From: Verrucomicrobiota bacterium
Lineage (GTDB): Bacteria > Verrucomicrobiota > Verrucomicrobiia > Limisphaerales > JAFMIX01
Assembly: GCA_026397895.1 (NCBI GenBank)
Contig: JAPLTZ010000379.1
Coordinates: 1-8,424, forward strand
Direction of reading: 5' to 3'
DNA: 8,424 bases
The notes under the pieces were generated by a model. It saw only the letters and a program-made list of their open reading frames with translations. It ran no database searches and was not told the origin of the DNA. Positions 1 to 6,085 of this stretch are shown piece after piece (position 1 is the stretch's first letter; each line of letters begins with the position of its first letter). A program made the translations under genes and the position numbers.

Positions 1-329
1 AGCCGGCGTTCACCGGCAAATACTGGGATACGCACGAGCGGGGCGATTACAAGTGCGCCGGTTGCGGGTTGGTGTTGTTCAAATCGGAGGCGAAGTTTGA
101 TTCCGGCTGCGGCTGGCCGAGCTTCTCCGCGCCGGCGGCGACCAACACGGTGGCGACGCAGACCGACACCAGCTTCGGGATGCGTCGCATTGAAGTGCTG
201 TGCCCGCGCTGCGGGGGACACTTGGGCCACGTTTTCGATGACGGCCCCGCGCCGACCGGTCAGCGGTATTGCATCAACTCGGCCTCGCTGAAGTTTGAGA
301 AGGCGGAGAAAGCAGACGCGAAAAAGTGA
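1..329 (+). CDS. msrB: Peptide-methionine (R)-S-oxide reductase MsrB, 3' part (start lies left of the window)
   Basis: MsrB reduces the R epimer of methionine sulfoxide, free or in oxidised proteins, using thioredoxin or a similar reductant. The reading frame is open from base 3 and its first visible residues, [20 protein letters not shown], are typical of the MsrB core, so only the N-terminus is missing. Two CxxC pairs that bind structural zinc are visible: CAGC (bases 54-65) and CPRC (201-212). The signature [10 protein letters not shown] follows the first pair, [10 protein letters not shown] follows the second, and [11 protein letters not shown] carries the catalytic Cys at 270-272. A short Lys/Glu/Ala-rich tail follows and the stop is TGA 327-329. 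The gene converges on the exonuclease gene across an inverted repeat. A start inside the visible part (for example TTG at 69) would remove the first zinc pair and is not credible. Whether an MsrA domain is fused upstream cannot be seen. Confidence 0.95.
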   Translation, partial: PAFTGKYWDTHERGDYKCAGCGLVLFKSEAKFDSGCGWPSFSAPAATNTVATQTDTSFGMRRIEVLCPRCGGHLGHVFDDGPAPTGQRYCINSASLKFEKAEKADAKK

Positions 330-351
330 CCGCCTGGCCGGACGTTTTTTC

Positions 352-412
352 GACAGGATTAACAGGATTGTGCAGGATGCATTTTCATCCTGTGAATTTT
401 GTTAATCCTGTC
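352..412. repeat. Long imperfect inverted repeat between convergent genes, possible bidirectional terminator or dispersed intergenic repeat
   Basis: The outer arms GACAGGATTAAC (352-363) and GTTAATCCTGTC (401-412) pair perfectly over 12 bp. The inner arms CAGGATG (373-379) and CATCCTG (386-392) pair over 7 bp around a 6-nt loop. The middle part is mismatched. The left arm itself repeats an AGGATT/AGGAT word three times. It sits 22 nt after the msrB stop and 25 nt before the exonuclease stop, where a shared terminator is expected. The following TCTTTT on the plus strand is only a weak T tract, and on the minus strand the arm is followed by A-rich sequence, so a classical intrinsic terminator is not proven. 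The sequence resembles intergenic repeats I associate with Verrucomicrobia and other environmental bacteria, from memory only. Confidence 0.7.
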
Positions 413-437
413 TGTCTTTTGTCCGATGCGGCAAAGG

Positions 438-1154
438 TTACTTGATGCCTGCCAGCCGTTCCTTCCAGATTTGGTAGAGTTGGACGGTGGCTTTGACGTC
501 GCGCAGGCAATACTCGGCTATTTCCTGATACTTACCTGCCGCGAGCAGGTCTTTCACATCCATGCCGGTCACGCCGTGGCTCTTGGGGGATTCGATGCCG
601 AAGGCCTTGCAGTAAAAATCCAGGTTGAACTTGCGCGCCGCGCCGTCGCGCCCGCTGACGCCGTAGAAGGTGAGTTGCTCGGCGAGGTCGCAGTGGGGTT
701 CGACGGCGTAGCGGTAGCCGAGCCAGTTCTTCTTGGTGATGGGGACGTTGAGTTGCGCGGAGCGGAGGTAAAGGAACGGCACGTCGAAGCCGCGGCCGTT
801 GAAGGTGACGATCTCGTCGTAGTGCTTGGCCACGTCCCAGAAGGCGGTGAGGAGCTCGGTTTCGTCGGCGCAGGGGACGAACTCGACCGCGCCAGTTTCA
901 GCGGCGTCCTCGTAGTCCTCGGCGATAAACAGCACCTGGCCGCGCGCGGTGTCGGCGTTGAGCATGGCCACGCACACGACCTGCGAGGTGAACGGCCAGA
1001 GGCTCATGAATTGGGCAAGCTCGGCGCGCTTGGCGGCGCGGGCGGCTTCGTCGGGGAGTCTGGCGGCCTCGCGGAAAAGGTATTCCTGCTGGACGTCGTC
1101 GAAGTTTTCGACGGGCAGGGCGGAGGTTTCGATGTCGAAGACGAGTTTGGCCAT
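438..1154 (-). CDS. Predicted 3'-5' exonuclease, PolB proofreading-domain type (DNA_pol_B_exo2 family, RNase H-like fold)
   Basis: This 238-residue protein matches the free-standing relatives of the DNA polymerase B proofreading domain, presumed to remove nucleotides from 3' ends with two metal ions. All three exonuclease motifs are visible: Exo I is FDIET (D7, E9), Exo II is VTFNGRGFDVPFL (N119, D124) and Exo III is YCLRDV (Y215 and D219, the YxxxD form). D156 in the HCDLAEQL stretch and the KSHGVTGMD segment before Exo III are also family-like. There is no polymerase domain and the length suits a stand-alone enzyme, so a complete gene is likely. The ATG at 1154 gives MAKLVFDIET, placing Exo I right at the N-terminus as is usual for this family. 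No clear Shine-Dalgarno precedes it. It is separated from the upstream micro-ORF by a strong hairpin (1180-1221). The physiological substrate is unknown. Confidence 0.9.
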   Translation of the reverse strand: MAKLVFDIETSALPVENFDDVQQEYLFREAARLPDEAARAAKRAELAQFMSLWPFTSQVVCVAMLNADTARGQVLFIAEDYEDAAETGAVEFVPCADETELLTAFWDVAKHYDEIVTFNGRGFDVPFLYLRSAQLNVPITKKNWLGYRYAVEPHCDLAEQLTFYGVSGRDGAARKFNLDFYCKAFGIESPKSHGVTGMDVKDLLAAGKYQEIAEYCLRDVKATVQLYQIWKERLAGIK

Positions 1155-1179
1155 AGGGCGGGGATGGGTGAAAACAATT

Positions 1180-1221
1180 CAGGATGGGAAGTCCGTCGTG
1201 CGGACCGGAGTTCCCATCCTG
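1180..1221 (-). terminator. Strong hairpin between the micro-ORF and the exonuclease gene, possible terminator or 5'-UTR structure
   Basis: CAGGATGGGAA (1180-1190) pairs perfectly with TTCCCATCCTG (1211-1221). The stem continues as GTCCG (1191-1195) with CGGAC (1201-1205) around a 5-nt loop, leaving CGGAG (1206-1210) as a one-sided bulge. Read on the minus strand it lies 11 nt after the micro-ORF stop and 25 nt before the exonuclease ATG. The sequence after it, AATTGTTTTCACCC, has only a short T run. It could end the micro-ORF transcript or structure the exonuclease leader. Confidence 0.5.
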
Positions 1222-1232
1222 AGGGTTAAGGG

Positions 1233-1298
1233 TTATTTCTTTTTCTTACCGGCTTTCTTGGCGGATTTCTTCGCGACTTTTTTCTTGGCTTTGGCCAT
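1233..1298 (-). CDS. Lysine-rich 21-residue micro-ORF, histone-H1-tail-like
   Basis: This small frame reads 21 residues, 12 of them Lys and 5 Ala, beginning MAKAKKK and ending KAGKKKK before TAA (1235-1233 on the minus strand). Such Lys/Ala repeats resemble histone-H1-like tails that bind nucleic acid by charge; that role is inference from composition. Support for translation is a purine-rich AGAGGGGGTGA Shine-Dalgarno-like stretch (1316-1306), whose GGGGG ends 10 nt before the ATG. The ORF lies between the terminator of apgM (about 110 nt upstream) and a hairpin just after its own stop, so it may form an independent transcription unit. A competing frame from ATG 1305-1303 gives 19 residues but its start is too close to the Shine-Dalgarno. 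It may also be chance or a remnant of a longer Lys-rich protein. Confidence 0.5.
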   Translation of the reverse strand: MAKAKKKVAKKSAKKAGKKKK

Positions 1299-1311
1299 TG
1301 CTCATTCACCC

Positions 1312-1316
1312 CCTCT
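1312..1316 (-). promoter_or_regulatory. Shine-Dalgarno of the lysine-rich micro-ORF
   Basis: On the minus strand AGAGG runs on into GGGGTGA, ending about 10 nt before ATG 1298. It is the best ribosome-binding site in the minus-strand cluster and is the main reason to treat the micro-ORF as real. Confidence 0.5.
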
Positions 1317-1410
1317 GGATAGTTGGTTCGACGTGTTTGTGATAAGTCTTGGTTTGCTTTCCGGTGTCCAAAGAGTCCTTTTCGCGGCAACATGCAAACT
1401 TTTTTTTCAG

Positions 1411-1444
1411 AAAAGAAAACAGCCGCGCTCCGAAGAGCGCGGCT
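1411..1444 (-). terminator. Rho-independent terminator of apgM with cUUCGg tetraloop
   Basis: On the minus strand AGCCGCGCTC (1444-1435) and GAGCGCGGCT (1430-1421) form a perfect 10-bp GC-rich stem closed by TTCG in the context C(TTCG)G, the unusually stable tetraloop. The tail GTTTTCTTTT (1420-1411) follows directly. It starts 21 nt after the apgM stop, which is ideal placement. Confidence 0.92.
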
Positions 1445-1465
1445 TGGGCCGGCGGAATTTTTTAT

Positions 1466-2689
1466 TTACGCGCCGAATTTGTCGAACGCCTTCGCGTTCG
1501 CCTGCATGAGGCGCATCAGAAATTTCGCCTCGAACACGCCGAGCGAACCGCAGTTCGCGCCGGTGTCGGTGAAGCGGTCGAGCTTGTCCGAGCCGCTCAA
1601 CGCGGAGTGCAGCAGCACCGGTTGCGGATGCCACGAGTGGCCTTTGGCCGCGCACGGCGTGGAGTGGTCGCCGGTGATGGCGATGACGTCGGGCTTCTTT
1701 TTCAGCAGGATGGGGAGCGCGGCGTCGAAATCCTCGATGGCTTTTTTCTTCGCGGCGAAGTTGCCGTCCTCGCCGGCTTTGTCGGTGTATTTGTAGTGGA
1801 TGAAGAAGAAATCGTATTTGTCGTAATCGGCGAGGTAGCGCTCGAATTGCTCCTTGATGGTCTGCGGGCCTTCGATCTTCACCATGCCGACGAGCTGTGA
1901 GAGGCCTTTATACATCGGATAGACCGCGATGGCGGCGGGCTTCATCTTGTAGCGTTCCTCGAACAGCGGAATCTGCGGCTGGTGTGCGATGCCGCGCATG
2001 AGGAAGCCGTTGGCTGGTTTTTCCTTGGCAATGATGGGCAGGGCGGCCTTGTAGAAATCGGCGATGAGTTTCGCCATTTTCTTCTGCTTGGCGTTCTTGG
2101 CGTCGCGCGGCTTCACGGTGGGAATGGCAAAACCTTCACGGTTTGGGTCGGCGTCGGTCAGCGGGCCTTCGAGACCTTTGCCACGGAAGATGACGACGAA
2201 GCGGTGTTCCTTGCCGGCTTTGATGATGACCTGCGTGTCGCCAACCTTTTTGATCTTGGCGGCGAGCAGGGCGCAGAGTTTTTCGCACGTCTCGGTCGGG
2301 ATGCGACCGGCGCGGCGGTCGGTGACGATGCCTTTGGCGTCGAGCGTGGCGAAGTTGGCGCGGGCGCAGACATCGCCGGGTTTCAACTCCACGCCGAGGC
2401 CGAGGGCTTCGATGACGCCGCGGCCGACTTGGAATTCAATCGGGTCGTAGCCGAACAGCGCGAGGTGGCCGGGGCCGCTGCCGGGCGTGATGCCGGGTGC
2501 GACGGGGATCATGCGGCCATGCGCGGAGTTCTTGGCGAGGGCGTCGAGGTTCGGAGTGTGGGCGGCTTCGAGCGGGGTGAGGTAGCCTTGGTCGCGGGTG
2601 GCGATGTCGCCGAGGCCGTCGAGGACGATGAGGGCGAGTTTGGCGTTGGTTTTGAGGGTCAGTTCGGAGTAGAGGGCGTCAAGTTTCAT
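1466..2689 (-). CDS. apgM: 2,3-bisphosphoglycerate-independent phosphoglycerate mutase, archaeal/ApgM type
   Basis: ApgM interconverts 3- and 2-phosphoglycerate in glycolysis and gluconeogenesis in the cytoplasm, with a metal-dependent phosphoserine mechanism of the alkaline phosphatase superfamily. The 407-residue length suits the family. Visible motifs are VLDGLGD (metal ligand D24), TPGSGPGHLALFGYDP (nucleophile S71 by position), GRGVIEALG, RRAGRIPT, HYKYTDKAGEDG (residues 298-309, ligand D303) and GDHSTPCAAKGHSWHPQPV (D341, H342, H354). Position 307 is Glu where archaeal enzymes have His (GHDG); I recall bacterial homologues with GEDG, so it is probably a subfamily trait. A related branch has been proposed to act as homoserine kinase, but no threonine genes are near. 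The ATG at 2689 places the domain start about 15 residues in; no Shine-Dalgarno is evident. A weak TTGACG-N18-CATCAT promoter may lie at 2789-2760 on the minus strand. Transcription ends at the hairpin 1444-1411. Confidence 0.93.
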   Translation of the reverse strand: MKLDALYSELTLKTNAKLALIVLDGLGDIATRDQGYLTPLEAAHTPNLDALAKNSAHGRMIPVAPGITPGSGPGHLALFGYDPIEFQVGRGVIEALGLGVELKPGDVCARANFATLDAKGIVTDRRAGRIPTETCEKLCALLAAKIKKVGDTQVIIKAGKEHRFVVIFRGKGLEGPLTDADPNREGFAIPTVKPRDAKNAKQKKMAKLIADFYKAALPIIAKEKPANGFLMRGIAHQPQIPLFEERYKMKPAAIAVYPMYKGLSQLVGMVKIEGPQTIKEQFERYLADYDKYDFFFIHYKYTDKAGEDGNFAAKKKAIEDFDAALPILLKKKPDVIAITGDHSTPCAAKGHSWHPQPVLLHSALSGSDKLDRFTDTGANCGSLGVFEAKFLMRLMQANAKAFDKFGA

Positions 2690-2888
2690 GTTCGAGTTCA
2701 GTTGGTTTACGCCGGCGGCGGAGCAAATTCGGGCAGTTCACCGCTTCCGGCGGGCGACAATGATGCGGTCAAAATCGCCGCAGCGTCAACGGGATATTGA
2801 GTTATGGTGGATTGTCCCCAAACAAGGCTTGCCGGAATGGGAAGTGCGATTATGTTGTGCGGCATTTGATTTCAGAGGTTTTGCCGAA
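2690..2888. other. Divergent intergenic region between apgM and the first giant repeat-protein gene
   Basis: These 199 bases separate two divergently transcribed genes. An open frame continues from ATG 2688 into the repeat-protein gene, but its residues (MFEFSWFTPAAEQI...) look like chance translation and would bury the signal peptide, so I treat the stretch as noncoding. It holds the conserved upstream block at 2820-2856 and an AGAGG ribosome-binding site at 2874-2878. Confidence 0.65.
2820..2856 (+). promoter_or_regulatory. Conserved 37-bp upstream block with promoter-like core (copy 1)
   Basis: These 37 bases recur before the second paralogue (6158-6194) with a single mismatch (T2845 versus C6183), while flanking bases differ. 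Inside is TTGCCG (2829-2834), a 16-nt spacer and TATGTT (2851-2856), each hexamer matching 4 of 6 positions of the sigma-70 consensus. Its end is 32 nt upstream of ATG 2889. It is the best promoter candidate for the gene and also marks the left limit of the visible duplication. Confidence 0.55.
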
Positions 2889-4151
2889 ATGAAGTTTCGT
2901 TACATTTTTTTGCTGCTGGTCAGCTGGAGGTTGTGGTTCCCAATTTTGGGCCGGGCGGAAACGCCAATCATTTCGTATCCCACCGAGCCGGTGTCCGTCA
3001 CCAATGTGTTGGGGGAGACCATCGGGTTTGATGTGACGGTGGATAACGATGACGGCACGTTCCGTTATGGGTGGCGAAAGAACGGCAAGTCAGTCCTGAA
3101 TCCTGACGGTGACGGCGCCGGTTTTGCCAAGAATGTTTCCATCGGGAACGATGCGGGGACTTACACATGTTATGTTGACAATCCGCTGAACGAGTCGGCT
3201 TTGAGCGCGCCGTTCTATCTGACCGTATTAACTCCGCCCGTCGTCACCTCGGAACCAAAAGACCAAACTGTCATCGCCGGAAACAATGTGACCTTGACCG
3301 TCGGTGTGAACACGGCTTTGTTCCCCACGAATTTCACGTATCGCTGGCAATTGGAGGGAATGGACTTGTTCGACGACGGGGAGCAGGTGTCCGGGGCGGA
3401 CACTCTGAGTTTGACATTGACCAGCGTCGGGCCGGGGGACGAAGGGAATTATTCCGTGAATATCTTTAATGATGCCACAATGTTGTCGTTGAGCGGGGAG
3501 CCAACAACCAGCACCAACGCATACTTGACGGTGGTGGTGCCGCCGACCATTTCATTTGATCCGGACGACGACATCGAGACGGTAGGGTCGCCGGCCGAAT
3601 TTTCCGTGGTGGTTGACTCTGAAACCACGGACACCGATCAGAATCCGTTGACCTATCAGTGGCGGAAAAACGCAATCAATATCACCTTGGCCGCAAATCC
3701 CACGGCCACCAACGACACATTGACCATTCCCGCCGCGCAAATGGCGGACGAGGGCGATTACACGGTGGTGGTGAAGAACACCGGCGGGGCAGTTACCAGT
3801 GCGCCGGCCAGGTTGATGTTTCTGCCGGACCTGACCGACGTTTCACCCGGCACGGACTTTGCCGTTGCCGCCGGGACGAATGTCACTTTCAGCGCGACGG
3901 CGAACGGGTCGCCGCCGTTGGTTTTCCAGTGGTTCATTGACGATGTTCCCATACCGGGCGCCACCTCGAGCAATTACACGTTCCGGGTCGGCAGCATTGA
4001 TCAAAACGGCGGGTATTCGGTGCAGGTCAGCAACTATGTCTGCGGGCTGGCCGGCGTCAGACTCGATGAGAGCATCAACCATCACCAATCCTGCCAACGG
4101 TGCCCGCTGGAGCAATGCCGTCATCAGCGTCCGAGGCACGGCCACGGATGA
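2889..4151 (+). CDS. Secreted giant Ig-like repeat protein, copy 1, N-terminal part before frameshift
   Basis: The frame gives 420 residues. I chose ATG 2889 because it starts a signal peptide (MKFRYIFLLLV..., likely cleavage after GRA at about residue 23) and AGAGG lies 10 nt upstream; the longer frame from 2688 has no family-like sequence. Four Ig-like domains follow at about residues 26-115, 116-217, 218-311 and 312-388. Each has the core Trp (W62, W153, W258, W348) and the late-strand DxGxY-type motif (Y92, Y188, Y291, Y376), with the Asp lost in domain four. From residue 397 the sequence turns into HHQSCQRCPLEQC and stops at TGA 4149-4151. Comparison with copy 2 shows this tail is out of frame: the homologous sequence continues one frame over from 4081. 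The product as written is a truncated exported protein of unknown function; intact relatives are presumed extracellular, perhaps for adhesion or carbohydrate binding. Confidence 0.85.
   Translation: MKFRYIFLLLVSWRLWFPILGRAETPIISYPTEPVSVTNVLGETIGFDVTVDNDDGTFRYGWRKNGKSVLNPDGDGAGFAKNVSIGNDAGTYTCYVDNPLNESALSAPFYLTVLTPPVVTSEPKDQTVIAGNNVTLTVGVNTALFPTNFTYRWQLEGMDLFDDGEQVSGADTLSLTLTSVGPGDEGNYSVNIFNDATMLSLSGEPTTSTNAYLTVVVPPTISFDPDDDIETVGSPAEFSVVVDSETTDTDQNPLTYQWRKNAINITLAANPTATNDTLTIPAAQMADEGDYTVVVKNTGGAVTSAPARLMFLPDLTDVSPGTDFAVAAGTNVTFSATANGSPPLVFQWFIDDVPIPGATSSNYTFRVGSIDQNGGYSVQVSNYVCGLAGVRLDESINHHQSCQRCPLEQCRHQRPRHGHG
2964..4052 (+). repeat. Four Ig-like domains of copy 1
   Basis: Approximate units are 2964-3233, 3234-3539, 3540-3821 and 3822-4052. 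They end in the related motifs DAGTYTCYVDN, DEGNYSVNIFN, DEGDYTVVVKN and QNGGYSVQVSN, the Ig late-strand signature. The first keeps the Cys of YTCYV. The units are divergent from each other, and each is closest to the equivalent unit of copy 2, so the four-domain arrangement is older than the gene duplication. Confidence 0.75.
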
Positions 4152-5859
4152 CGGACAAATACAGGCGGTTTATTTCCAGTGCAACGAGGACACCAATATT
4201 TACACTGCGGTCGGGACCAATGTTTGGGCGGCGGATTTTCCCGGAATTCCGGGGACCAACACCATCACCGCCTACGCGGTGGATGGTTTTGGCAACCAGT
4301 CCACGAATGCCACGCGTAAGATATTTTACGTTGTTCCCTCCCCGTTCACACTGGTGATCGCCGGCAAGGGAACGGTCAGCAGCAATTGGACCGGCACCAA
4401 TCTGGAAATCGGTCGCATCTATCGCATGACCATGACCGGCCCCGGCTCCGGTTACCGGTTTGCCGGATGGTCCGGCGGGGTGACCGCCAGCACCACGTCC
4501 ATCGATTTCATGATGCAATCCAACCTGGTCATTCAGGCGAACTTTGCCGATGTCTATTCCCCGACCTTTGCCATTACCAACCCGGCGGTAAACATGATTT
4601 TCAGCAACAGCCCGGCCGTATCCGTCTCCGGCACGGTCACCGACAACTCCGGCGCCGCCGAAGTCCGCTACCGGCTTAATGGGGGCGCGTGGTCGGTCGC
4701 CGCCGGGACAACAACCCCTTGGCACGCCGATCTCGTGCTGCCGCCCGGCACCAATGTTTTCAGCGCCTACGCCGTTGATTCGACCGGCAACGCCTCGACC
4801 ACCAACAGCCTGAACCTGATTTACTGGCTGTTCACACCGCTGGCAATCCACACCAACGGGCAGGGCGCGGTCAATCCGAACTACGACGGGCAGCCCTTGG
4901 TCATCGGGAAAAGCTACAGCACGACGGCGACCGGGACGAACGGATACAAATTCCTGAATTGGGTGGTTTCGACCAACTGGGATGGGGGTGCTGCCAACAC
5001 CAACGCCGCCCTGACATTTTTGATGCAGTCCAACCTGACCGTGCTGGCCGTCTTTCAGGACACCAACCGGCCGGCGCTGACCATCACCAATCCGGCGGCA
5101 AATTCCCGCTTCACCAACACCACCGTCAATGTCCAGGGCACGATCGCCGACAATGCTCCAGGCGCGGCGGTCTATTGGCGGCTGGGGACCAATGCGTGGG
5201 CTGCGGTCGGCGTGGCGGAGACGGCCGGCACCAACCAATGGACCATCCCGGTCAACCCCGTGCCCGGCACCAACATCTTCAGCGCCCACGGCGTGGATGC
5301 CGCCGGCAATCATTCCCCCACCAACAGTCTGAGCTTCATTTATTCCGGCGACTTCGCGGTGCTGGCGGTGCAGACCAACGGGCAGGGCACGGTCACCCCC
5401 AATTATGACGGCCAGTCCCTGGGCATTGGCCAGACCTTCACCCTGACCGCCGCCGGCACCAACGGCTTCGTCTTCACCAACTGGTTCGGCGGAAGCAATC
5501 TGCCGCTGGCGCCGGCCACCAACTCACCGGCGCTGACGTTCGTCATGCGGAGCAACCTGATTTTGCAGGCCGTGTTTTTGGATGTGCAAAATCCCACCGT
5601 GACCATCACCAACCCGCTGCCGGGCGGGACGCCGCCCGGCCTCGCCGCCACCGTCAGTGGCACCGCCACCGACAACGACCAGGTCGTCGCGGTCATGTTC
5701 CGGCTGAACAATGGTTCGTGGGCCGGCGCGGCCGGCACCAATCCTTGGTCGGCCAGTTTCAAACTTGCCGTCGGCGCCAACACCTTCAGCGTCTACAGCG
5801 TGGACGCCGCCGGCAACAGCTCCACGACCAACACCATCGACACATTGGTCGCGTTGCCC
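4081..5859 (+). repeat. Alternating A (Ig-like) and B (InlB-B-like) modules of copy 1
   Basis: Order and approximate limits: A1 4081-4335, B1 4336-4560, A2 4561-4830, B2 4831-5070, A3 5071-5346, B3 5347-5592, A4 5593-5859. One A+B pair spans about 500-520 nt. The repetition is visible in DNA too: ACCAACGGGCAGGGC occurs at 4852-4866 and again at 5374-5388, exactly 522 nt apart. Each B module ends with a MxSNLxxxAxF(x)D motif. Confidence 0.8.
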
Positions 5860-6084
5860 GGGGCGGAGATCGGCGGCCTGACCGTGGTCGGGGGCGGCAT
5901 CACAATCGGCTTTCCCAGCGAGGTCGGGGCGGTTTACCGGCTGGAGTGCAAAAACTCGCTGGAGGCTCCGGCCTGGACCGTGCTGGGCGTCGCCGTGGAA
6001 GGCACCGGCGGCGTGCTTTCCTTGACCGACACCAACCCGCCGGCGGAATCGCGCTATTATCGCTTGCGAGCGGAAACTCCCTGA
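4081..6084 (+). CDS. Giant Ig/InlB-repeat protein, copy 1, C-terminal part after frameshift
   Basis: This frame carries the rest of copy 1, from ITNPANGARWSN to YYRLRAETP before TGA. It is open further left (an ATG at 3859) but the residues before 4081 are meaningless, so it has no credible start of its own. Four Ig-like A modules (ITNP...VxGTxxDN...PGTNxFSAYxVDxxGNxSTTNS) alternate with three B modules (GqGxVxPNYdGQ...Gy.F.nW...tF.MxSNL..xAxF) resembling divergent InlB B-repeats. The last 74 residues (5860-6081, AEIGGLTVVGGGITIGFPSE then YRLECKNSLEAPAWTVLG then YYRLR) match a C-terminal domain common in verrucomicrobial secreted proteins. No LPXTG, PEP-CTERM or membrane anchor follows, so how the intact protein would be held at the surface is unclear. 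Without translation from 2889 in frame this part is probably not made. Confidence 0.8.
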   Translation: MTNPANGARWSNAVISVRGTATDDGQIQAVYFQCNEDTNIYTAVGTNVWAADFPGIPGTNTITAYAVDGFGNQSTNATRKIFYVVPSPFTLVIAGKGTVSSNWTGTNLEIGRIYRMTMTGPGSGYRFAGWSGGVTASTTSIDFMMQSNLVIQANFADVYSPTFAITNPAVNMIFSNSPAVSVSGTVTDNSGAAEVRYRLNGGAWSVAAGTTTPWHADLVLPPGTNVFSAYAVDSTGNASTTNSLNLIYWLFTPLAIHTNGQGAVNPNYDGQPLVIGKSYSTTATGTNGYKFLNWVVSTNWDGGAANTNAALTFLMQSNLTVLAVFQDTNRPALTITNPAANSRFTNTTVNVQGTIADNAPGAAVYWRLGTNAWAAVGVAETAGTNQWTIPVNPVPGTNIFSAHGVDAAGNHSPTNSLSFIYSGDFAVLAVQTNGQGTVTPNYDGQSLGIGQTFTLTAAGTNGFVFTNWFGGSNLPLAPATNSPALTFVMRSNLILQAVFLDVQNPTVTITNPLPGGTPPGLAATVSGTATDNDQVVAVMFRLNNGSWAGAAGTNPWSASFKLAVGANTFSVYSVDAAGNSSTTNTIDTLVALPGAEIGGLTVVGGGITIGFPSEVGAVYRLECKNSLEAPAWTVLGVAVEGTGGVLSLTDTNPPAESRYYRLRAETP

Positions 6085-6085
6085 T

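Larger units (their letters stand above)
2889..6084 (+). pseudogene. Giant secreted Ig/InlB-repeat protein gene, copy 1, full extent with one frameshift at about 4080
   Basis: The gene begins with a signal peptide at 2889 in one frame and ends at TGA 6082-6084 in another. The frame must change at about 4079-4081 to keep the homology. Copy 2 at the same place reads AGVGPEESLGINLTVLPETN then RPSITITNPANGARW in one frame, whereas copy 1 lacks 38 nt (the equivalent of 7374-7411) and also two codons just before. The missing segment is bracketed in copy 2 by near-identical CATCAACC and CATCACC, as expected for a slipped-strand deletion. With the frame restored the protein would have about 1,070 residues: signal peptide, four Ig-like domains, A-B-A-B-A-B-A modules and a C-terminal domain. 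No slippery heptamer is obvious at the site, so programmed frameshifting is not favoured. An assembly error between repeats remains possible. Confidence 0.75.

Noticed and set aside
399..1229. 276-codon plus-strand frame opposite the exonuclease
   Set aside because: The minus-strand protein has all three exonuclease motifs, while this one shows only Val/Gly/Glu-rich noise.
2760..2789. TTGACG-N18-CATCAT promoter for apgM on the minus strand
   Set aside because: The -10 match is poor and the spacer is long; too weak to list as a feature.
1982..2800. 272-codon plus-strand frame opposite apgM
   Set aside because: ApgM motifs on the minus strand are unambiguous; this frame has no family features.
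2688..2888. N-terminal extension of copy 1 from ATG 2688
   Set aside because: It would place 67 residues before the signal peptide, covers the conserved upstream block and has no counterpart in copy 2.
3859..4080. ATG 3859 as the start of an independent downstream gene
   Set aside because: Residues between 3859 and 4081 are an out-of-frame reading of the fourth Ig-like domain, so this is the tail of a frameshifted gene rather than a separate gene.
4065..4090. Programmed ribosomal frameshifting joining the two parts of copy 1
   Set aside because: No slippery heptamer is visible, and comparison with copy 2 shows a 38-nt deletion rather than a one-base change.
4075..5313. Long 412-codon open frame on the minus strand opposite the copy 1 modules
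   Set aside because: It is Gly/Arg/Asp/Val-rich, repeats in step with the plus-strand modules and has no domain signature. It follows from the codon bias of the sense strand.
4081..5859. CRISPR-like or satellite repeat array
   Set aside because: Repeats are about 500 nt, divergent and in frame; they are protein modules.
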